A stretch of 39,833 bases of DNA from Eubacteriaceae bacterium. Its GTDB lineage: Bacteria; Bacillota; Clostridia; Peptostreptococcales; Anaerovoracaceae. The DNA is taken from NCBI GenBank assembly GCA_029012125.1, contig JAQXLM010000063.1:1-39833 (forward strand), read 5' to 3'. The notes beneath the pieces are model-generated. The model did not search any database and was not told where the DNA came from. It saw nothing but the letters and a program-made list of their open reading frames with translations. Both the position numbers and the translations under genes were made by a program. Positions 34,174 to 39,833 of this stretch are shown here, piece by piece (positions within the stretch are counted from its first letter, which is position 1; every line of letters starts with the position of its first letter).

Positions 34174-34707
34174 ATGAGAAAACACATAGCCGATAACAAA
34201 AATGCAATATTGGTCATAGTACTGTTGTTCCTCATGGGAGGCATTTCCGGATTTATCTATGAGGAACTGTTCTACAGGATAGATTTGGGATACTTTGTAA
34301 AAAGAGGAACAACTTTCGGACCCTGGATTCCCATATATGGATTCGGATTTCTGCTGATTGCTTTTTCCACCGAAAAATGGAGAAACAATCCCGGTATTGT
34401 ATTCATTCTTTCTATGGTAGTGGCAGGTACCCTGGAATTTGTGACAGGGTATCTACTGTTCCACTATGCAGGAGGACTGAGGTTATGGGATTACAATACG
34501 GAAATCTGGAACTGGTTTAATATAGGCGGATTTGTTTGTCTTCGATCTGTATTGTGCTTTGGAATTGCCGGCCTGATGATGCAGTACCTTATACATCCTG
34601 TATTGAGAAAAATAGTGGACGAATCAAGATACAGGGTGATTAGGAACGTTCTGCTTGTATTGTCAGCAGCATTTATCTTTGATGCAATAATCAGTAATTT
34701 ATTGTAG
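34174..34707 (+). CDS. PF06541-type membrane protein (putative CmpB family)
   Basis: A 177-residue membrane protein with about five helices. The first contains LVIVLLFLMGGISGFIYEE, followed by the conserved GTTFGPWIPIYGFG loop and a helix with LEFVTGYLLFHYAG; these match the family annotated as 'putative ABC transporter type IV' (ABC_trans_CmpB). That name has little direct support, and no ATPase gene is nearby, so transport is unproven. It starts nine bases after pyc with a poor ribosome site, so translation may depend on coupling to pyc. Confidence 0.75.
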   Translation: MRKHIADNKNAILVIVLLFLMGGISGFIYEELFYRIDLGYFVKRGTTFGPWIPIYGFGFLLIAFSTEKWRNNPGIVFILSMVVAGTLEFVTGYLLFHYAGGLRLWDYNTEIWNWFNIGGFVCLRSVLCFGIAGLMMQYLIHPVLRKIVDESRYRVIRNVLLVLSAAFIFDAIISNLL

Positions 34708-34717
34708 GTTTTCGGTA

Positions 34718-34747
34718 TTGACAGAATATGGAAATTCGTGGTAGAGT
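34718..34747 (+). promoter_or_regulatory. Putative promoter of the small phage-type gene
   Basis: A perfect TTGACA (34718-34723) is followed after 18 bases by TAGAGT, a weak -10, about 30 bases before the start. Confidence 0.45.
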
Positions 34748-34776
34748 CTTCTTAGAGGTTTCGGAAAGGAGATGAG

Positions 34777-35187
34777 ATGTCACGAGAATGGCAGCAGACC
34801 AGATTTAAGGAATATTTGATGCCGGATGCAGTGTATTACCAGAGTATCTGGGCAGTCAGAGATCTGGTTAGAATGGAAGAACGACTGGATGAGCTCAGCA
34901 ATAATAAGGACTTGTCGGTTAACAGCTATAGCGTGGTCATGGATGGCGGTAACATCAACACCATCAGCAGACCTACTGAGGATTATGCTGTTGAGATGGT
35001 TTTACTGGAAGACAGAATTTCAGCAATAAGAACTGCTCTGGACGTGGTTCCTGATGAGTACAGATCATTCATTCTAAGCAATATAATACTGCAGAACTCG
35101 GGTAAGAATTTTCCAGATAAAATATGGAAATACTGGAAGCAACGTTTCTTATACGGCGTTGCCCATAATTTAAAGTTACTGGTTTAG
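34777..35187 (+). CDS. RinA/ArpU-like phage-type transcriptional regulator (putative)
   Basis: A 136-residue protein not clearly assigned. The N-terminal helix with YLMPDAVYYQSIWAVRDL, the Ser/Gly-rich middle, the helix LLEDRISAIRTALDVVPDEY and a C-terminal helix-turn-helix-like end (KIWKYWKQRFLYGVAHNL) resemble phage late-gene regulators of the RinA/ArpU group, which look like a sigma-70 region 4. AAAGGAG lies five bases before the ATG. It has its own possible promoter and terminator, so it is a single-gene unit. No other phage gene (terminase, capsid, integrase) lies near it. It may be a domesticated regulator or a remnant; the family call is moderate. Confidence 0.45.
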   Translation: MSREWQQTRFKEYLMPDAVYYQSIWAVRDLVRMEERLDELSNNKDLSVNSYSVVMDGGNINTISRPTEDYAVEMVLLEDRISAIRTALDVVPDEYRSFILSNIILQNSGKNFPDKIWKYWKQRFLYGVAHNLKLLV

Positions 35188-35243
35188 AAAGGAAAGCTGT
35201 GATGTTGTAAGACAGATACAGCCGGAAGAAATGTAAATATTCA

Positions 35244-35277
35244 AGAGATTGCTTTACACGGGCAATCTCTTTTTTTG
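35244..35277 (+). terminator. Terminator after the RinA/ArpU-like gene
   Basis: AGAGATTGC pairs perfectly with GCAATCTCT around a nine-base loop and is followed by seven T. Confidence 0.9.
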
Positions 35278-35301
35278 CATCAAAGGAAATGGAGATTTGC
35301 T

Positions 35302-36138
35302 ATGTTATACGAAGAATTTAAAAAGAAAGCCGTTAATGAGATTTTGTCATACCTGCCTGAAGAGTATTCTTCTCATCGCGTAAAGGTGACAGAAATACAT
35401 AAGGTGAATAAGAAGCTGGAATCTTTGATAATTGCACCTGAGGCCACGGAGCATATGATACCCAATCTGTATCTGAATGAGCTTTATGACTATTACATGG
35501 GTGGAAAAAGCTTTCATGAGACTATGGAGCATGCGGCGGAATTCTACCTTCAGGGAATTAGTATGGTGAAAACTATTGCCATGCGTAATGAATTCAGAAT
35601 AAGCGAGGATAAGATAGTATGCCAGCTGATAAATACGGAGAAAAATCAAAATCTTATCAACCGTGTTCCTCATAGAAGCTGGCTGGATTTAACGATTATA
35701 TACAGGGTAATTTCGCCTATAGAAGAGGGTGGTTTCAACAGTACTATTATATATGACAGTCTGGCGGAGAAAAAAGGATGGAGTGAGGAACAGCTATACC
35801 GTCTGTCTATGGAAAATACCCCTTTGCTGCTGCCTCTTACTACAGATGAAATACAGGGAGCCTTTGATATTATTTCTAACACAGACAAGACTCTCGGTGC
35901 CTGTGCTGTGCTTTTCCAAAGCGTTTTAGAATATGAGGCAGAGCAGATGGATGGAGATTTTTTCCTTATTCCGTCTTCTATTCACGAGATGCTTGTGGTA
36001 CCGGCTGAAGGACATGAGAAGGAGGGGCTGCAGAAGGTACTGCTGGAGTGTAACAGGAAGGTTTTGGATGAAATGGAAATACTCTCCGACTCCATATATT
36101 TTTATGATAGAAAAAGGGGAGAGGTATCAATCGCATAA
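35302..36138 (+). CDS. DUF5688 family protein
   Basis: A 278-residue cytoplasmic protein of the DUF5688 family, common in Clostridia and of unknown function. Conserved-looking parts are NLYLNELYDYYMGG near residue 60, KIVCQLINTEKNQNLINRVPH near 115, LDLTIIYRVI near 138, a central NTPLLLP, and the C-terminal DFFLIPSSIHEMLVVPAEG followed by LSDSIYFYDR. The ORF track starts nine codons early inside the T run; AAATGGAG supports ATG 35302. No promoter was found in the short gap, so it may rely on read-through of the terminator just upstream. In relatives such genes occur in accessory regions, but the role is not known. Confidence 0.78.
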   Translation: MLYEEFKKKAVNEILSYLPEEYSSHRVKVTEIHKVNKKLESLIIAPEATEHMIPNLYLNELYDYYMGGKSFHETMEHAAEFYLQGISMVKTIAMRNEFRISEDKIVCQLINTEKNQNLINRVPHRSWLDLTIIYRVISPIEEGGFNSTIIYDSLAEKKGWSEEQLYRLSMENTPLLLPLTTDEIQGAFDIISNTDKTLGACAVLFQSVLEYEAEQMDGDFFLIPSSIHEMLVVPAEGHEKEGLQKVLLECNRKVLDEMEILSDSIYFYDRKRGEVSIA

Positions 36139-36143
36139 ACAAA

Positions 36144-36176
36144 GAGTCGCCTTAACACTTGCTGTTGAGGCGACTC
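36144..36176 (-). terminator. Strong hairpin between DUF5688 and yeiH genes, likely terminator of yeiH
   Basis: GAGTCGCCTTAACA and TGTTGAGGCGACTC form a 14-pair stem (one G-U) around a five-base loop. On the minus strand it is followed by TTTGTTTA; on the plus side there is no T run. It most likely ends the mscL-yeiH message and may protect the 3' end of the plus-strand one. Confidence 0.65.
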
Positions 36177-36202
36177 CCTATTATATCTGTTTATCTTTAA
36201 TT

Positions 36203-37231
36203 TTACCATAGACCGAGAACAGACTGCATAAGCAGGCTGACTGCGGTAATTCCTATCCAGCAGCATAGTCCCATGATAAGGGGTTTTCCGCCGGTTTTTA
36301 CCAGTTTAACGATGTTTGTGTTAAGTCCGATGGCTGCCATTGCCCAGATGATGAAGAACTTGGACAGGTCCTTTATCGGAGTAAAGAATGATGAAGGAAC
36401 ACCCATGGATGTGGCTACTGTTGTAATAATTGAAGCAGCGATGAAGTAAAGGATGAAGAATGGGAATATTGACTTCATACTTACTTTCTTTCCTTCACTG
36501 CCGGCTTTTCTTGCACGAAGGAAGGCCAGTACAAGTGTAATTGGAATGATTGCAAGGGTTCTTGTAAGTTTAACGGTTACTGCCTTATCAAGTGTAGCAG
36601 AGCCCAGATTCCACATGCTGTCCCATGTTGAAGCACATGCTGTAACTGATGAAGTATCGTTAACGGCAGTTCCGGCAAAGATACCAAAGCCTTCACCTGA
36701 AGCTGTATCCATACCTATTGCACTTCCGAATGCAGGGAAGATTATAGCCGCAAGCACGTTGAAGAAAAAAATGATGGATATTGCCTGTGCCACCTCTTCA
36801 TCATCAGCATCGATTACAGGGGCTGTTGCCGCAACTGCGGAACCGCCGCAAATGGAAGAACCAACACCAACCAGTACTGAGATATTTGATGGAATATGCA
36901 GCATTTTATGAAGTGCATATGCTACGACAAGTGAAGTAGCGATAGTGCATACGATAATAGGCAGTGACTGTTTTCCCGTCTCAAGGATTACGCTAAGATT
37001 TAATCCAAAGCCCAGAAGTATTACCGCCCACTGCAGAATCTTCTTGGATGTGAATTTGATACCGGCTTCAAAATTAGACTTGTCTTTAATCATTAGAGTA
37101 ATAAGCATACCCAAAAGTATGGAAATTACAGGTCCGCCAACGATTGGGAACATTTTTCCCAGAATCCATGACGGAATTGCAATTGCAAGGCAAAGTATCA
37201 TTCCTTTGCCATTTTTACTGATAAATGTCAT
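36203..37231 (-). CDS. yeiH: YeiH/UPF0324 family transporter (putative sulfate exporter)
   Basis: A 342-residue membrane protein with about ten helices. It matches the YeiH family: the N-terminal [20 protein letters not shown], the central [36 protein letters not shown], and the C-terminal [19 protein letters not shown]. The family is annotated as putative sulfate exporters, but the substrate is not settled. It starts directly after the mscL stop codon (TAG then ATG), with AAAGGAGG inside mscL, so the two genes are cotranslated. Confidence 0.87.
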   Translation of the reverse strand: MTFISKNGKGMILCLAIAIPSWILGKMFPIVGGPVISILLGMLITLMIKDKSNFEAGIKFTSKKILQWAVILLGFGLNLSVILETGKQSLPIIVCTIATSLVVAYALHKMLHIPSNISVLVGVGSSICGGSAVAATAPVIDADDEEVAQAISIIFFFNVLAAIIFPAFGSAIGMDTASGEGFGIFAGTAVNDTSSVTACASTWDSMWNLGSATLDKAVTVKLTRTLAIIPITLVLAFLRARKAGSEGKKVSMKSIFPFFILYFIAASIITTVATSMGVPSSFFTPIKDLSKFFIIWAMAAIGLNTNIVKLVKTGGKPLIMGLCCWIGITAVSLLMQSVLGLW

Positions 37232-37627
37232 CTATATTCTGTCCTCCTTTAATAAGTCTCTGATTTCAGTAAGAAGACGAATTTCGGCAGACGGTTCCTC
37301 CGGCGCAGGCTCTTCTGCAGCTTTCTCTTCCTTCTTCTTGAAGCTGTTAAATGCTTTCATAATCGAAAAAATCACGAAAGCAGTAAGCAGAAATGAAATT
37401 ACCGCCTGAATAAAGTTACCTATCATTATGCTCTCATCTCTTACAGTGATAGAGATGCCTGTGAAATCCAGACCTCCGATTATTATTCCAAGCAGAGGAG
37501 TAATAATGTCAGATACAAGAGAACTTACAATTGCCGTAAAAGCTCCACCGATAATTATACCGATAGCCATGCTCATAACATCGCCGCGGGCGATGAATTC
37601 TTTGAATTCATTCATGAATTTTTTCAT
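37232..37627 (-). CDS. mscL: Large-conductance mechanosensitive channel MscL
   Basis: MscL is a pentameric channel that opens on membrane stretch and releases solutes at osmotic downshock. The 131 residues begin MKKFMNEFKEFIARGDVMSM, followed by TM1 AIGIIIGGAFTAIVSSLVSDIITPLLG, a periplasmic loop, TM2 with FIQAVISFLLTAFVIFSIMKAFN, and an acidic/Pro linker before a terminal amphipathic helix RLLTEIRDLL. All expected parts are present. GGGAGG precedes the ATG. It is adjacent to yeiH and 43 bases after ychF. Confidence 0.96.
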   Translation of the reverse strand: MKKFMNEFKEFIARGDVMSMAIGIIIGGAFTAIVSSLVSDIITPLLGIIIGGLDFTGISITVRDESIMIGNFIQAVISFLLTAFVIFSIMKAFNSFKKKEEKAAEEPAPEEPSAEIRLLTEIRDLLKEDRI

Positions 37628-37669
37628 TATTTTTGCCTCCCTTCAATTAGGATGTTACCTAACCAAGAC

Positions 37670-37675
37670 ATTATA
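37670..37675 (-). promoter_or_regulatory. Possible -10 box of mscL
   Basis: A perfect TATAAT on the minus strand, 42 bases upstream of mscL, overlaps the ychF stop codon. No convincing -35 lies upstream, so it is tentative. Confidence 0.3.
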
Positions 37676-38765
37676 CATTAAACAGGAAGGTGATAATATC
37701 TCCATCCTTTACCACATACTCTTTTCCTTCTGATCTCAGCAGGCCTTTTTCCTTGGCTGTAGCCATATTGCCGCCACATTCGATAAATTTATCATAGGCA
37801 ATGGTTTCAGCTCTGATAAAGCCTCTTTCGAAATCAGAGTGAATCTTTCCTGCAGCCTGAGGTGCTTTAGTGCCTCTTCTGATAGTCCAGGCACGACATT
37901 CATCTTCACCGGCTGTGAGAAATGAAATAAGGTTCAGCAGATGATATGAAGCTTTGATAAGCTTGTCCAGTCCGGATTCGCTGATGCCCAGTTCCTCCAG
38001 GAACATGGATTTTTCATCATCATCTAGCTCTGAGATTTCCTGCTCTATTTCAGCGCATATTACTACAACCTCAGCGTCTTCTGTGGCAGCAAAGTTTCGA
38101 ACCTGCTTAACATATTCATTATCTCCACTGTCTGACGCGTCGTCCTCGGAAACATTTGCAACGTAGATAATAGGCTTGTATGACAGAAGGTCAAGGGTCC
38201 TGATGTACTGATCCTCTTCATCTGTCACCTCCATTGCTCTTGCTGATTTTCCGCCGGCCAGGAAGTCGTTTACTTTATTTAAAATATCAAGCTCCTGCTG
38301 TAAGGATTTATCGCCTTTAAGGTTCTTGGTGGTTTTAGCTATTCTCTTCTCCAGAACCTCCATGTCGGCCAGAATAAGCTCAGTATTGATGGTTTCAATG
38401 TCTGAAAGGGGGTTTATTTTCCCGTCAACATGGACGATGTTGTCATTTTCAAAGCATCTGACAACATGAACTATGGCCGCTACCTCTCTGATATGACCAA
38501 GGAACTTGTTTCCCAGTCCCTCGCCCTTGGATGCACCCTTTACCAGACCGGCGATATCGCAGAATTCGATAGTGGTGTATACGGTCTTCTTGGAATTATA
38601 TATCTCGTGCAGCTTTGTAATTCTATCATCAGGAACCGTAACAACTCCTACGTTAGGTTCGATTGTGCAGAAAGGGTAATTTGCCGCCTCTGCGCCGGCT
38701 TTAGTAATTGCGTTAAAAAGTGTACTCTTACCAACATTAGGTAATCCTACGATACCAAGTTTCAT
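37671..38765 (-). CDS. ychF: Redox-regulated ATPase YchF (Obg-family)
   Basis: YchF is an Obg-related P-loop protein that hydrolyses ATP and associates with ribosomes. The ORF track begins 27 codons early, inside lgt; ATG 38765 gives the conserved MKLGIVGLPNVGKSTLFNAIT start and 364 residues, the normal length, with GAGGAG ten bases upstream. Other features are the switch region NYPFCTIEPNVGVV, DIAGLVKGASKGEGLGNKFL (G3), the helical insertion, and a C-terminal TGS domain with RAWTIRRGTKAPQAAGKIH and GFIRAE. It lies five bases after lgt and probably shares its promoter. Confidence 0.96.
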   Translation of the reverse strand: MKLGIVGLPNVGKSTLFNAITKAGAEAANYPFCTIEPNVGVVTVPDDRITKLHEIYNSKKTVYTTIEFCDIAGLVKGASKGEGLGNKFLGHIREVAAIVHVVRCFENDNIVHVDGKINPLSDIETINTELILADMEVLEKRIAKTTKNLKGDKSLQQELDILNKVNDFLAGGKSARAMEVTDEEDQYIRTLDLLSYKPIIYVANVSEDDASDSGDNEYVKQVRNFAATEDAEVVVICAEIEQEISELDDDEKSMFLEELGISESGLDKLIKASYHLLNLISFLTAGEDECRAWTIRRGTKAPQAAGKIHSDFERGFIRAETIAYDKFIECGGNMATAKEKGLLRSEGKEYVVKDGDIITFLFNV

Positions 38766-38770
38766 ATTCT

Positions 38771-39526
38771 TTAGCTCCTCTTCTGTTTCTTGTTTTCTTT
38801 GTTCATCAAAATCCAATAAGCCCCAAGGCAAATTATAATAACACACAAGCTGAGAACCTGTGCCTGCTTGAATGGTCCGATCATTAAGCTGTCAGTTCTA
38901 AGCTGTTCTACCAGTATTCTTTCTGTGGAGTATAAAATTCCGTACATACATGCGATTTGACCTGTAAATTTTCTTTTGGAGCCTAACAGGCTTAAGAATA
39001 TAAACAGGGCAAGGCACCACAGTGACTCATACAGGAAGGTTGGATGTACCATCTGACCGTTAACCTCTATTGCCCATGGAAGATCAGTAGGTCCGCCGTG
39101 TGCCTCCGAATTGAAAAAGTTACCCCATCTGCCGATAGACTGGGCCAATGCCACCGTTGGGAAAATCAAATCGGCCAGATTAAGAAAGCTGATTTTATTC
39201 CTATGGCAGAGAATCAGCGCAACAATAATTCCTCCGATGACTCCTCCATGGATGGCAAGACCACCGTTGCGGGTATTGATTATCGCCATAAAATCTCCGG
39301 CATAATAGCTCCAGTTGAATATTACATAGTACAATCTTGCACATACAAGTGAAACAGGAATGATAAATACAGCAAGATCAAGAATGTTGTCACTATTTAT
39401 TCCATATCTCGGTGCTCTCCTGTAGCTCAGCCAGATTGCAAGAATAAAACCTATTCCAATCAGTATACCATACCATCGAATATCGATGCCAAGTATTGAA
39501 AAAGCAATTGGATCCGGTGCTCTCAT
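38771..39526 (-). CDS. lgt: Prolipoprotein diacylglyceryl transferase
   Basis: Lgt attaches diacylglycerol to the lipobox cysteine of prelipoproteins, such as the MalE-like protein in this window. The 251 residues form about seven helices. Signature parts are DIRWYGILIGIGF near the N-terminus, the catalytic-region loop INTRNGGLAIHGGVIGG, and the Lgt signature GRWGNFFNSEAHGGPT. The ORF track starts at a TTG two codons early; ATG 39526 with AAAAGGAG eight bases upstream is preferred. It is divergent from sfsA and followed by ychF. Confidence 0.96.
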   Translation of the reverse strand: MRAPDPIAFSILGIDIRWYGILIGIGFILAIWLSYRRAPRYGINSDNILDLAVFIIPVSLVCARLYYVIFNWSYYAGDFMAIINTRNGGLAIHGGVIGGIIVALILCHRNKISFLNLADLIFPTVALAQSIGRWGNFFNSEAHGGPTDLPWAIEVNGQMVHPTFLYESLWCLALFIFLSLLGSKRKFTGQIACMYGILYSTERILVEQLRTDSLMIGPFKQAQVLSLCVIIICLGAYWILMNKENKKQKRS

Positions 39527-39560
39527 AAGCAAGTCTCCTTTTCATTAATCAATCTCTTCT

Positions 39561-39589
39561 ATTTTATAGGAAAATCTGATATAATGCAA
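39561..39589 (-). promoter_or_regulatory. lgt-ychF promoter
   Basis: On the minus strand TTGCAT and TAAAAT are separated by 17 bases. The -35 overlaps the -10 of the divergent sfsA promoter. Confidence 0.6.
39577..39585 (+). promoter_or_regulatory. sfsA extended -10 promoter
   Basis: TGATATAAT is a perfect extended -10. The -35 region (TTCTAT) is poor, as is usual for extended -10 promoters. The predicted transcription start is within about four bases of the sfsA ATG. Confidence 0.5.
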
Positions 39590-39595
39590 GATGTT

Positions 39596-39833
39596 ATGAG
39601 ATATGAAAAAGTATGTAAAGGAACATTTTTAGACAGACCAAACCGGTTTGTGGCCCATGTTTTGATAGAGGGGCGAAAGGAAACAGTACATGTAAAAAAC
39701 ACAGGGAGATGTAAGGAACTGCTTGTCCCCGATGCTGAAGTCTATTTGGAAGACTTCACTGAAAGAATGGGAACAAGAAAACTGAAATACTCTCTTATTG
39801 CAGTTCGCAAAGAGGGCAAGCTTATTAACATGG
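39596..39833 (+). CDS. sfsA: SfsA, sugar fermentation stimulation protein homolog (partial, 5' end)
   Basis: The frame is open from ATG 39596 to the window edge, giving 79 residues; the ORF track missed it because no stop is present. The text FLDRPNRFVAHVLIEG, VHVKNTGRCKELLVPDAEVYL is typical of the N-terminal OB-like half of SfsA. SfsA proteins bind nucleic acid and carry a restriction-nuclease-like domain, the C-terminal part of which is outside the window. There is no clear ribosome site, and the -10 is only ten bases upstream, so the message may be leaderless or nearly so. The family call is firm. Confidence 0.88.
   Translation, partial: MRYEKVCKGTFLDRPNRFVAHVLIEGRKETVHVKNTGRCKELLVPDAEVYLEDFTERMGTRKLKYSLIAVRKEGKLINM

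Noticed and set aside
34777-36138. Prophage
   Set aside because: Only one phage-like gene is seen; no integrase, terminase, capsid or attachment repeats flank it.
38766-38846. N-terminal extension of YchF in the ORF track
   Set aside because: It lies inside lgt, is not conserved in type, and the normal MKLGIVGLPNVGKST start has its own ribosome site.
1-39833. CRISPR array, tRNA or rRNA genes
   Set aside because: No regularly spaced direct repeats, cloverleaf-like sequences or conserved rRNA segments were seen on either strand.

Overview
The window is a gene-dense, mostly housekeeping stretch of a low-to-mid GC Bacillota chromosome. It is most likely from an anaerobic Clostridia member, perhaps near Eubacteriales Family XIII, though that placement is a guess from gene content and style. 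Evidence includes strong AGGAGG-type ribosome sites, TTGACA/TATAAT-like promoters, AGA as the dominant Arg codon, dimeric-type glycyl-tRNA synthetase, pyruvate phosphate dikinase plus pyruvate carboxylase, and the sporulation genes yqfC and yqfD with a sigma-E-like promoter. I see no rRNA, tRNA, CRISPR array, insertion sequence or complete prophage, and no gap above 300 bases without a gene.

Layout. (1) 1-2910: the tail of a WYL-domain regulator, an RtcB-type RNA ligase, a calcineurin-like phosphoesterase and a low-molecular-weight tyrosine phosphatase. (2) 2911-8990: a maltodextrin operon made of a binding lipoprotein, two permeases, 4-alpha-glucanotransferase and an ABC ATPase. A hairpin follows the binding-protein gene and most later junctions are tightly coupled. 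(3) 9015-10334 (minus): a uracil permease, divergent from (4) rpsU-yqeY. (5) 11242-22669: a long co-directional run of yqfC-yqfD-phoH-ybeY-cdd-era-recO-DUF4342-glyS-ppdK, then a COG2426 membrane protein, NfeD and an SPFH protein. It joins sporulation, RNA and ribosome maturation, DNA repair and central metabolism. (6) 22694-26926: an Elp3-like radical SAM protein, ung, then a lemA-DUF2207 membrane pair. (7) 26940-28667 (minus): an uncharacterised SAM methyltransferase and a variant Amidase_3 protein, divergent from (8) typA, pyc and a PF06541 membrane protein. (9) 34777-36138: a small phage-type RinA/ArpU-like protein and a DUF5688 protein, the only accessory-looking part. (10) 36203-39526 (minus): lgt-ychF, then mscL-yeiH. 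(11) The start of sfsA runs off the right edge.

The genes suggest an anaerobe that imports maltodextrins and disproportionates them in the cell, and that interconverts PEP, pyruvate and oxaloacetate through PPDK and biotin-dependent PYC. Several junctions use stop-start overlaps of the TAATG or ATGA type. Two genes, yqfC and sfsA, appear to have almost no 5' leader.

I did not find a clear new multi-gene system. The best leads are the zinc-ligand-deficient Amidase_3 protein, the lone phage-type regulator beside a DUF5688 gene, the acidic DUF4342 protein inside the core operon, the WYL/RtcB/phosphatase neighbourhood and the two possible leaderless transcripts. All functional calls come from reading motifs by eye; no database search was run.
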